The notes below the pieces were generated by a model that did not search any database, had not been told where the DNA came from, and saw nothing but the letters and a program-made list of their open reading frames with translations. A stretch of DNA of 6,903 nucleotides from Candidatus Omnitrophota bacterium. Lineage in GTDB: Bacteria > Omnitrophota > Gorgyraeia > Aquiviventales > Aquiviventaceae. This document shows, piece after piece, positions 1 to 4,400 of the stretch. The stretch covers positions 1-6,903 of the forward strand of contig JACPAW010000149.1 in the NCBI GenBank assembly GCA_016180605.1, given 5' to 3'. The number at the start of each line of letters is the position of its first letter. Position 1 is the stretch's first letter. The position numbers and the translations under genes were made by a program.

Positions 1-1308
1 CTGCGCTCTTTGCTGGACCCTGATACGAGCGAAAAAATCACGCGTATTGTGGATGAAGCAGCAAAGCGCTCCGCGCACCCTTTAGGACGGTTGATCCTTC
101 AAGCAAGGCTTAAGCAAGCAGCACGGCTGACCGAGCAAGTCATGCGCGCAGAGGCAATCAGCCATCGTCCGTGGTCCGATCGTCTTGCCGCTACGATGAT
201 CCATCCGTTTTGGGGCTATCCCATCCTCATTGCCGTGCTGCTCGTCATGTATTTTCTTGTGGGAGACTTAGCGGCTCAAAAAGGTGTCAATTTTTTTGAA
301 GAGGTTTTATTTGGACGCACCATCGCCCCCTTGAGCCATTGGCTTATCACTCATCTATTGCCTTTGGAAATTCTGCAAGCTCTTTTCATCGGGGAATACG
401 GTCTGTTGACCATGGCACTGCCCTATGCTTTTGCCATCATTCTTCCCATCGTCGGCATGTTCTTTCTGTGTTTTGGAATCCTGGAAGATGTCGGCTACCT
501 TCCGCGGCTTGCCGTCATGGCCGATCGTGCCTGCCGGTTGCTGGGCTTGAATGGAAAAGCGGTTCTACCGCTTGTCCTGGGATTAGGGTGCGTGACGATG
601 GGAACCATGACCACCCGGATTCTCGATTCCAAAAAGGAGCGGTTGTTGGCAACCCTGGTCCTTGCGCTGGGCATTCCTTGCTCGGCACAACTCGGGGTCA
701 TCTTGGCCATGCTTGCCGGACAACCCATGCTGTCGCTTCTCATTTGGATGAGTGTCGTTGCGACAGTGGTGATTACCGTGGGCCGCTTATGTTCCTACTG
801 GCTGGGCGGGGAAACGAGCTTCTTCTTATACGAGCTTCCTCCGCTTCGCAAACCGAAGCTATCCAATATCTTGATCAAAACCTTAGGACGCTTGGAATGG
901 TACGTCAAAGAGGCGGTTCCTCTTTTTTTCGCAGGTACACTTGCCTTGTTCCTGTTGGATAGAACAGGATGGCTTGCGACTTTGGAGTCGTGGCTTGAGC
1001 CTGTGGTGGTCGGATGGCTGGGTCTTCCGGCAAAGGCAGCCGATGCGCTTTTGATAGGATTCCTGCGCCGGGATTTCGGGGCCGCTGGATTTTTTGAGAT
1101 GCAGCGCCGAGGAATGCTGGATGGCACGCAAACGATCGTAAGCTTGGTGACCATTACGCTGTTTGTGCCCTGTGTAGCGCAATATTTCATGATGATCAAG
1201 GAACGCGGCTGGCGCACCGCCAGTGCCATTGCGGCGGCGGCCACCGGTATTGCGGTAGGAATTGGGGGCATTCTCTTGCGGTTGTTGCGCGCTTTTCCTA
1301 TCGCATGA
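1..1308 (+). CDS. feoB: Ferrous iron transporter FeoB, C-terminal membrane part (5' truncated by window)
   Basis: This is the Fe(II) permease of the cytoplasmic membrane. The frame is open to base 1, so the TTG at 10 is not the start. The N-terminal G domain (G1-G5 motifs) lies upstream, and the window begins in the helical linker. The 435 visible residues contain two Gate-type (nucleoside-recognition-like) membrane halves. The first carries LGLGCVTMGTMTTRIL and a Cys in LALGIPCSAQLGV. The second carries FLRRDFGAAGFF and LFVPCVAQYFMM. These GC, PCSAQ and PCVAQ cysteines match those lining the proposed FeoB pore. Many hydrophobic helices are visible, for example WGYPILIAVLLVMYFLVG near residue 71 and FAIILPIVGMFFLCFGI near residue 145. 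The stop TGA (1306-1308) overlaps an ATG at 1305 as ATGA. Family assignment is confident. FeoA is not a separate gene here but occurs as a domain of the downstream regulator. Confidence 0.93.
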   Translation: MRSLLDPDTSEKITRIVDEAAKRSAHPLGRLILQARLKQAARLTEQVMRAEAISHRPWSDRLAATMIHPFWGYPILIAVLLVMYFLVGDLAAQKGVNFFEEVLFGRTIAPLSHWLITHLLPLEILQALFIGEYGLLTMALPYAFAIILPIVGMFFLCFGILEDVGYLPRLAVMADRACRLLGLNGKAVLPLVLGLGCVTMGTMTTRILDSKKERLLATLVLALGIPCSAQLGVILAMLAGQPMLSLLIWMSVVATVVITVGRLCSYWLGGETSFFLYELPPLRKPKLSNILIKTLGRLEWYVKEAVPLFFAGTLALFLLDRTGWLATLESWLEPVVVGWLGLPAKAADALLIGFLRRDFGAAGFFEMQRRGMLDGTQTIVSLVTITLFVPCVAQYFMMIKERGWRTASAIAAAATGIAVGIGGILLRLLRAFPIA

Positions 1309-1451
1309 TGATCCCCACACCTGCGGGCGGCAGTGCCGCTACTGAGAAGGAACAATTGTCCGGCACTGCGAGGATTGACCGGCAGTCGATTTTAACCATT
1401 GTTGTCAATCACGCCCCGCCTACGGTGGGGCTCCCGCAGGTGTGGGGATGA
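1305..1451 (+). CDS. Small ORF A spanning unit 1 (48 aa, doubtful coding)
   Basis: ATG at 1305 overlaps the feoB stop (ATGA) and the frame stays open across all of unit 1, ending at TGA 1449-1451. The ends are MMIPTPAG and LPQVWG and the middle is unremarkable. The stop overlaps the ATG of ORF B at 1448. No SD is evident just upstream, so translation would depend on coupling to feoB. The product has no domain I recognise. It may be only a by-product of an element that preserves read-through and re-initiation. What is seen is an open frame with overlapping start and stop; that it is translated is inference. Confidence 0.35.
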   Translation: MMIPTPAGGSAATEKEQLSGTARIDRQSILTIVVNHAPPTVGLPQVWG

Positions 1452-1452
1452 T
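1308..1452 (+). repeat. Palindrome-bounded element, unit 1
   Basis: The core at 1313-1447 (135 bp) is bounded by the inverted repeat CCCCACACCTGCGGG (1313-1327) and CCCGCAGGTGTGGGG (1433-1447). With the flanking AT this gives 17 perfect base pairs, 1311-1327 with 1433-1449. The 5-mer ATGAT lies on both sides (1308-1312 and 1448-1452). Inside are three hairpins. The first is a 9-bp stem 1330-1338/1361-1369 with a 22-nt loop. The second is a 7-bp stem 1373-1379/1404-1410 with a 24-nt loop. The third is an 8-bp stem 1413-1420/1424-1431 with a 3-nt loop and one G-U. Together they make a four-way junction if transcribed. It may be a small non-autonomous insertion element with target duplication, a structured cis-acting RNA, or both. 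I recognise no known family. Confidence 0.75.
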
Positions 1453-1467
1453 CCCCACACCTGCTGG
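1433..1467. repeat. Near-perfect palindrome at the junction of units 1 and 2
   Basis: The right arm of unit 1 and the left arm of unit 2 abut around G1450. They form a 29-bp palindrome (1436-1464), interrupted only by the central base and extending with one mismatch towards 1433 and 1467. In RNA this hairpin would compete with the closing stems of both units. As DNA it is a potential cruciform. Confidence 0.8.
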
Positions 1468-1579
1468 TTGGCTGAAAGCCGGTTGCTGTCACTATCGTTA
1501 TGCGCTGGTAACAGCAACCGTTTCGCCTTCCATTAGGACAAAACTATTGAACGGCGAAACCCAGCAGGTGTGGGGATGA
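1448..1579 (+). CDS. Small ORF B spanning unit 2 (43 aa, doubtful coding)
   Basis: ATG at 1448 overlaps the stop of ORF A, and TGA 1577-1579 overlaps the ATG (1576) of the zinc-ribbon gene, again as ATGA. An SD-like AGGTG lies at 1438-1442 with 5-nt spacing. The product starts MIPTPAG and ends TQQVWG. These are the same ends as ORF A because they are encoded by the terminal repeats. The interior is unrelated. No domain is recognised. It could be a leader peptide whose translation melts the stem over the next start. Confidence 0.38.
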   Translation: MIPTPAGWLKAGCCHYRYALVTATVSPSIRTKLLNGETQQVWG

Positions 1580-1580
1580 T
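1448..1580 (+). repeat. Palindrome-bounded element, unit 2
   Basis: The core at 1453-1575 (123 bp) is bounded by CCCCACACCTGCTGG (1453-1467) and CCAGCAGGTGTGGGG (1561-1575). The terminal repeat matches unit 1 except at one base pair, which is changed on both arms so that pairing is kept. ATGAT flanks it at 1448-1452 (shared with unit 1) and 1576-1580. Inside are a 4-bp stem with a GAA loop (1470-1473/1477-1480), a 9-bp stem 1481-1489/1511-1519 with a 21-nt loop, and an 8-bp stem 1520-1527/1553-1560 with a 25-nt loop. Only two nucleotides (1468-1469) would be unpaired at the junction. The interior shows no evident sequence similarity to unit 1, and the short-loop hairpin is at the opposite end. 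The right arm contains the SD-like AGGTG (1566-1570) and ATG (1576) of the next gene. Confidence 0.75.
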
Positions 1581-1776
1581 GCACTGTCCTTTATGTGGTG
1601 GTTCTTTTGGTGAAGAGGAGGCATCCTTGGCCTGTGCCCGCTGTCCCATGACAAGCGACTGCGGGCTCATTCGCTGTCCGCGCTGCGGCTATGAATGGCC
1701 GTCGAGTTCACGCATTGGGGAGTGGTTTAAGAGAATCAGCCAGCGAATCCAGAGTAGGAGACCCCATGACCGTTAG
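1576..1776 (+). CDS. Small zinc-ribbon protein of the feo operon
   Basis: This 66-residue soluble protein has seven cysteines: CPLC (4-7), CARC (20-23), C29 and CPRC (34-37), the last followed by GYEWP in a rubredoxin-like knuckle. The spacing fits one or two zinc or iron sites. The C-terminal third (SRIGEWFKRISQRIQSRRPHDR) is basic and could form an amphipathic helix. The start is taken as ATG 1576, with ATG 1579 and GTG 1570 as alternatives. AGGTG at 1566-1570 is the only SD candidate and lies inside the 17-bp closing stem of unit 2. The end overlaps the regulator gene by 11 nt. Its position between feoB and the DtxR-FeoA gene suggests an accessory role in Fe(II) uptake or sensing, comparable in place but not in sequence to FeoC-type partners. 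The function is unknown. Confidence 0.75.
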   Translation: MMHCPLCGGSFGEEEASLACARCPMTSDCGLIRCPRCGYEWPSSSRIGEWFKRISQRIQSRRPHDR

Positions 1777-2509
1777 AACGGAGCAGATCGAGGAACTGTT
1801 GGAGCTATGGTGGACGGCTGGGGAAGATGGAATGAGCGCACTCAATCGGCGCCAGTTGCCAAAGGAGCTTCTGTGCTTTCTTCCGCATCCGATTGCTGCA
1901 GAGGAGAACTCTCAGCAGGAAACAATCGATGCCATGTTGCAGCAAGGGCTGTTGGTAGGTGCCGCTGAGCAGCTGCGCTTAAGCCCTGCCGGCAGCCAAT
2001 GGGCGAAGGAAATCGTCCGGCGCCATCGGTTGACGGAAGTATTGTTGGACAGTGTCCTGGAAGTTTCAGGAGCCTCGGTTGAATCGACGGCCTGTCAGGT
2101 AGAGCACATTCTGAATGCAGAAGTCACGGAAGCGGTCTGTTTATTTTTGGGCCATCCTCCAAGCTGTCCCCACGGAAGAACTATCCCACGGGGTGTTTGC
2201 TGCCGCCAGATGGGAGGCAGCCTTCAAGCGCTATTAGTTCCTCTGCCTCAGTTGGCAGTGGGCGAGGAAGCGACGGTGGTTCTCCTTCATGGCGGAAAGC
2301 ATGAGTATTTGCAGCGGCTCCACACCTACGGTTTGGTTCCAGGCAGGCGCATCCGCTTGCGCCAAACCCATCCTGCCATGATCGTGCAGATCGGTCAGAC
2401 AGAGCTTGCCTTCGATTTGCAGCTTGGCCAACAAATCATCGTTCGGCGCCGAATCGGCTCTGCCGCAAGTCCCAATACAGCTCAGGCTGACACTTGCTAT
2501 CATGTCTGA
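1766..2509 (+). CDS. DtxR-family metal-dependent regulator fused to a FeoA (SH3-like) domain
   Basis: This 247-aa cytoplasmic regulator probably senses Fe(II) or Mn(II). ATG 1766 is chosen because GGAG (1757-1760) lies 5 nt upstream; the ATG at 1691 would add residues from another gene's frame. The N-terminal winged helix is poorly conserved; the wing and linker LSPAGSQWAKEIVRRHRL (72-89) are typical. Metal-site residues align with DtxR: H87 and E91 (HRLTE) match H79 and E83, and C110, E113 and H114 (CQVEH) match C102, E105 and H106. The DtxR His98 position seems to be Glu. LGHPPSCPHGRTIPRG (128-143) is a family hallmark. Residues 156-228 form a FeoA/SH3-like domain with LHTYGLVPGRRIRL. The start overlaps the zinc-ribbon gene, implying co-translation. 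It probably controls this feo operon; no operator is visible in the window. Confidence 0.87.
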   Translation: MTVRTEQIEELLELWWTAGEDGMSALNRRQLPKELLCFLPHPIAAEENSQQETIDAMLQQGLLVGAAEQLRLSPAGSQWAKEIVRRHRLTEVLLDSVLEVSGASVESTACQVEHILNAEVTEAVCLFLGHPPSCPHGRTIPRGVCCRQMGGSLQALLVPLPQLAVGEEATVVLLHGGKHEYLQRLHTYGLVPGRRIRLRQTHPAMIVQIGQTELAFDLQLGQQIIVRRRIGSAASPNTAQADTCYHV

Positions 2510-2534
2510 TGTGGATCATAGAAACAACCCGCCA

Positions 2535-2552
2535 CGACTGTTAGGGTAGTCG
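2535..2552 (+). promoter_or_regulatory. RBS-presenting hairpin before the radical SAM gene
   Basis: CGACT (2535-2539) pairs with AGTCG (2548-2552). The 8-nt loop GTTAGGGT contains the only SD-like sequence (AGGG, 2543-2546), 9 nt before ATG 2556. The stem is short, so this may be a mere structural coincidence. Confidence 0.4.
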
Positions 2553-2555
2553 AAC

Positions 2556-3776
2556 ATGATCAACGTTACGAAGCTTTACAGTGGGTTAAGCAGCGGAAGC
2601 GATTCTCTTCGCTACGGCAGCCACTCTTCTGGCTCTCACACTGCTGCTTCCGCCAAGGCGCGCAAACCCATCGTCGTCTGGACCATGAGCCGCCGCTGCA
2701 ACTTGCATTGCGTCCATTGCTACACGGATTCCGAAAACCGCTCCTACCCGAATGAACTGAATTTGGAAGAAGCCTTCCGTATGTTGGAAGATCTGTCGCA
2801 ATTCCAAATTCCCGCACTGCTTCTATCCGGAGGAGAGCCGCTCTACCACCCGCACTTTTTTAAAATCGCTCAGTACGCGCGTCAGCTTGGACTTAAGTTG
2901 ACGATTTCGACGAATGGAACTTTAATCGATTCATCCACTGCCCGAAAAATTAAAGAAACCGGTTTTAGTTACGTGGGCATCTCGTTTGACGGAGTAGGGC
3001 GCATCAACGATGTTTTCAGGGGCAAGCAGGGAGCATTCGAAGAAGCCCTTTGCGGCGTGCGCCACTTGAAAGCGGTCCAGCAGCGGGTCGGGTTGCGGTT
3101 TACCCTTACCCGAAGAAACTTCGAAGCGCTGGAGTCGATTTTTCAGCTAGTCGAGCAAGAGGGTATCGACCGCGTATGTTTTTACCATTTGGTCTACAGC
3201 GGTCGCGGCAGTCGTCTTGCCAAAGATGATCTATCCCATGATGAGACCCGATTGGCAATCGACCGTATTTGTGATTGGGCGGCGAAGCTTAAAGAGCAAG
3301 CCATGCCCGTTGAGGTATTGACTGTTGACAACCATGTGGATGGGGTGTATCTCTATTTGAAGCTGTTGCAGACAGATTCTGTTCGTGCAGAAGCGGCCAG
3401 ACGCCTGATCGAGTGGAACGGAGGAGGTGCTTATTCTTCCGGCGTTGGGATTGCCAACATCGACTCGGTAGGCAACGTCCACCCGGACCAATTCTGGCAA
3501 GTCGAAACACTGGACAACATCCGGAAACGACCCTTTAGTGAAATTTGGACGGATGTCACACAGCCGCTCCTTACAGCACTGCGCAATCGTTTGCCCTTGC
3601 TTAAAGGCCGCTGTGGAGCATGTCAATGGCAGCGAATGTGTGGCGGATCGTTCCGCGTGCGAGCTCTGCAAACGACAGGGGATGTATGGGCTGCGGATCC
3701 AGCCTGCTATCTAAGCGATGAAGAAATAGCGGTCGTTCCAGAAAAATGGTCATACAATCAGAACCGGTGGGATTGA
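2556..3776 (+). CDS. ahbC: AhbC/NirJ-type radical SAM-SPASM enzyme (12,18-didecarboxysiroheme deacetylase-like)
   Basis: This is a 406-aa cytoplasmic Fe-S enzyme. The radical SAM motif is C48-x3-C52-x2-C55 (CNLHCVHCY), followed by SGGEP (91-95) and STNGT (118-122). The C-terminal SPASM-like auxiliary cluster region has C353, C356, C362 and C384 in RCGACQWQRMCGGSFRVRA and DPACYL. The opening MINVTKLYSG...LRYG and the tail PFSEIWTD...PLLKGRCG match my recollection of AhbC. AhbC removes two acetate side chains from 12,18-didecarboxysiroheme to give Fe-coproporphyrin III in the siroheme-dependent heme route. NirJ (heme d1 pathway) and other peptide-modifying SPASM enzymes are the alternatives. 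The start fits the family N-terminus. No ahbA, ahbB or ahbD is visible, so the pathway role depends on genes elsewhere. Its place behind the iron regulator suggests iron-dependent expression. Confidence 0.8.
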   Translation: MINVTKLYSGLSSGSDSLRYGSHSSGSHTAASAKARKPIVVWTMSRRCNLHCVHCYTDSENRSYPNELNLEEAFRMLEDLSQFQIPALLLSGGEPLYHPHFFKIAQYARQLGLKLTISTNGTLIDSSTARKIKETGFSYVGISFDGVGRINDVFRGKQGAFEEALCGVRHLKAVQQRVGLRFTLTRRNFEALESIFQLVEQEGIDRVCFYHLVYSGRGSRLAKDDLSHDETRLAIDRICDWAAKLKEQAMPVEVLTVDNHVDGVYLYLKLLQTDSVRAEAARRLIEWNGGGAYSSGVGIANIDSVGNVHPDQFWQVETLDNIRKRPFSEIWTDVTQPLLTALRNRLPLLKGRCGACQWQRMCGGSFRVRALQTTGDVWAADPACYLSDEEIAVVPEKWSYNQNRWD

Positions 3777-3783
3777 AAGGAGG
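3776..3783 (+). promoter_or_regulatory. Strong ribosome binding site
   Basis: AAAGGAGG is a near-consensus SD 5 nt before ATG 3789, and it touches the stop of the radical SAM gene. It fixes the DUF2934 start. Confidence 0.85.
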
Positions 3784-3788
3784 ATGTA

Positions 3789-3971
3789 ATGGCAACTCGG
3801 GTTTTAGCGCGCAAGCGGACGACAAACAGTGAAACGTCGGAAGAATTTCGGGCAGAGGTGGCTAAAGTGGCCTATGAATTGTTCCAAAAACGGGGAGAAT
3901 CCCACGGCAGCGATTTTGATGATTGGTTAAGAGCCGAACAAATCGTGCGGCAGCGCTGGCAGTTGCGCTAA
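3789..3971 (+). CDS. DUF2934-type small protein
   Basis: This 60-aa charged soluble protein has a basic N-terminus (ATRVLARKRTT). The core VAKVAYELFQKRGESHGSDFDDWLRAEQIV resembles the DUF2934 pattern, with an aromatic helix, then RG-x-HG-x-D-x-DWL-x-AE. DUF2934 has no established function that I know of. The gene begins 12 nt after the radical SAM stop and is the last before a strong terminator, so it is co-transcribed with the iron and heme genes. Whether it has anything to do with iron is not shown by the sequence. Confidence 0.7.
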   Translation: MATRVLARKRTTNSETSEEFRAEVAKVAYELFQKRGESHGSDFDDWLRAEQIVRQRWQLR

Positions 3972-4004
3972 AGACAAAAATAGGCCAGACGCAGTGTCCG
4001 TTTT

Positions 4005-4045
4005 AACAGGCGCTTTCCCTAAGAAAGCGCCTGTTGTGTTTTTTT
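4005..4045 (+). terminator. Rho-independent terminator of the feo-ahbC operon
   Basis: AACAGGCGCTTTC (4005-4017) pairs perfectly with GAAAGCGCCTGTT (4023-4035) around a CCTAA loop, giving a 13-bp stem. GTG and seven T residues (4039-4045) follow. It lies 34 nt after the DUF2934 stop. Confidence 0.95.
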
Positions 4046-4054
4046 ATGTGACAG

Positions 4055-4245
4055 GATTCGACAGAGTAACGTGAAACATGATTTCTGAATCCCACGGTGG
4101 TGCAGCGGTTTGGAGTTGCTCTTAATTGCTGTGGCAGAATCAGTTATAGGATTCATGGTGGGACGATTGATGAGTGGGTGGATCTCAAGCCGCGCTGTCG
4201 GCTGAGCGCAAATGGTACCGCGTCATTTTGGGGCATGGGACGTGG
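4055..4245 (+). promoter_or_regulatory. T-box-like leader (candidate, possibly decayed)
   Basis: TGGTACCGCG (4213-4222) equals the T-box core UGGNACCGCG that binds the tRNA acceptor end. Upstream elements appear in canonical order. GATTC (4055-4059) pairs with GAATC (4137-4141), and ACAG (4061-4064) with CTGT (4129-4132). AGTA (4065-4068) sits on the 5' side of a possible specifier loop, and GGTGGTG (4096-4102) is in an apical position. A hairpin AGCCG/CGGCT (4188-4192/4199-4203) lies where Stem III should be. An A2-like helix can form between 4218-4224 and 4239-4245. Against it, the AG-bulge motif is not clear, helix A1 does not pair in the usual way, no U-tract terminator follows, and the downstream gene is a Crp/Fnr regulator. 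A specifier codon could not be assigned. Confidence 0.42.
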
Positions 4246-4280
4246 GACATGTTTTGGTTTCCCTGTCCCATGTCCCAAAA
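4226..4280. repeat. Long inverted repeat, possible hairpin
   Basis: TTTTGGGGCATGGGAC (4226-4241) pairs with GTCCCATGTCCCAAAA (4265-4280) over 16 positions, with one G-T that would be a G-U in RNA. The right arm can instead pair with TGGGACATG (4243-4251) through 4269-4277. No T-run follows on either strand, so it is not a standard terminator. The left arm shares 4239-4241 with the A2-like helix of the T-box candidate, so the two folds exclude each other. Confidence 0.7.
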
Positions 4281-4346
4281 GCTTGTTTCATAATCCTTCC
4301 TACCATCCTTTCTTGCCAGCCTTGACGCAGCAGCAGGGAAGGGAGT

Positions 4347-4400
4347 ATGCTAAGACACTTTCCCAGAGGCTGCGATGCAAGACTTTTTAGCCGGCGTTGA
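4347..4400 (+). CDS. Possible 17-aa upstream ORF overlapping the regulator start
   Basis: ATG 4347 follows the purine-rich SD-like GGGAAGGGAG (4336-4345). The short frame MLRHFPRGCDARLFSRR ends at TGA 4400, 26 nt inside the Crp/Fnr gene in another frame. It could tune initiation at 4375, where the SD (AGAGG, 4365-4369) is weaker. The spacing from its own SD is short. Whether it is translated is unknown. Confidence 0.25.
   Translation: MLRHFPRGCDARLFSRR

Larger units (their letters stand above)
4046..4374. other. Non-coding stretch upstream of the first Crp/Fnr gene
   Basis: These 329 nt hold the T-box-like candidate, the 4226-4280 inverted repeat and a pyrimidine-rich run (4290-4320). I see no convincing sigma-70 promoter. 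A GTG-initiated frame, 4097-4390, crosses it but lacks an SD, has no recognisable domain, and overlaps the regulator start, so I do not call it a gene. Confidence 0.6.

Noticed and set aside
10..1308. TTG at 10 as the feoB start
   Set aside because: The frame is open to base 1 and the GTPase domain is missing, so the gene simply enters from outside the window.
795..1355. Minus-strand 186-codon frame
   Set aside because: It is a shadow of feoB with no SD and a composition expected from antisense of a membrane protein gene.
1308..1580. CRISPR array, because the CCCCACACCTGCGGG arms resemble type I-E repeats
   Set aside because: Arms alternate in orientation, distances are over 90 bp, and no cas genes or regular repeat-spacer pattern exist.
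1308..1580. Known metal riboswitch (NiCo/czcD type), because it also has a four-helix junction near metal genes
   Set aside because: The two units share no interior sequence, so no conserved ligand core can be recognised; only the overall shape is similar.
1691..2509. Longer DtxR start at ATG 1691
   Set aside because: The extra 25 residues are read out of frame from the zinc-ribbon gene, and ATG 1766 has a proper SD.
3231..3671. Minus-strand 146-codon frame within the radical SAM gene
   Set aside because: It is a shadow frame; the + strand carries clear SPASM motifs over the same bases.
4226..4280. Ordinary rho-independent terminator
   Set aside because: The T-run is on the 5' side of the stem and the A-run on the 3' side, so neither strand has a U-tract after the hairpin.
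4097..4390. GTG-initiated 97-codon ORF
   Set aside because: No SD, no recognisable domain, it runs through the T-box-like and inverted-repeat structures and overlaps the regulator start.
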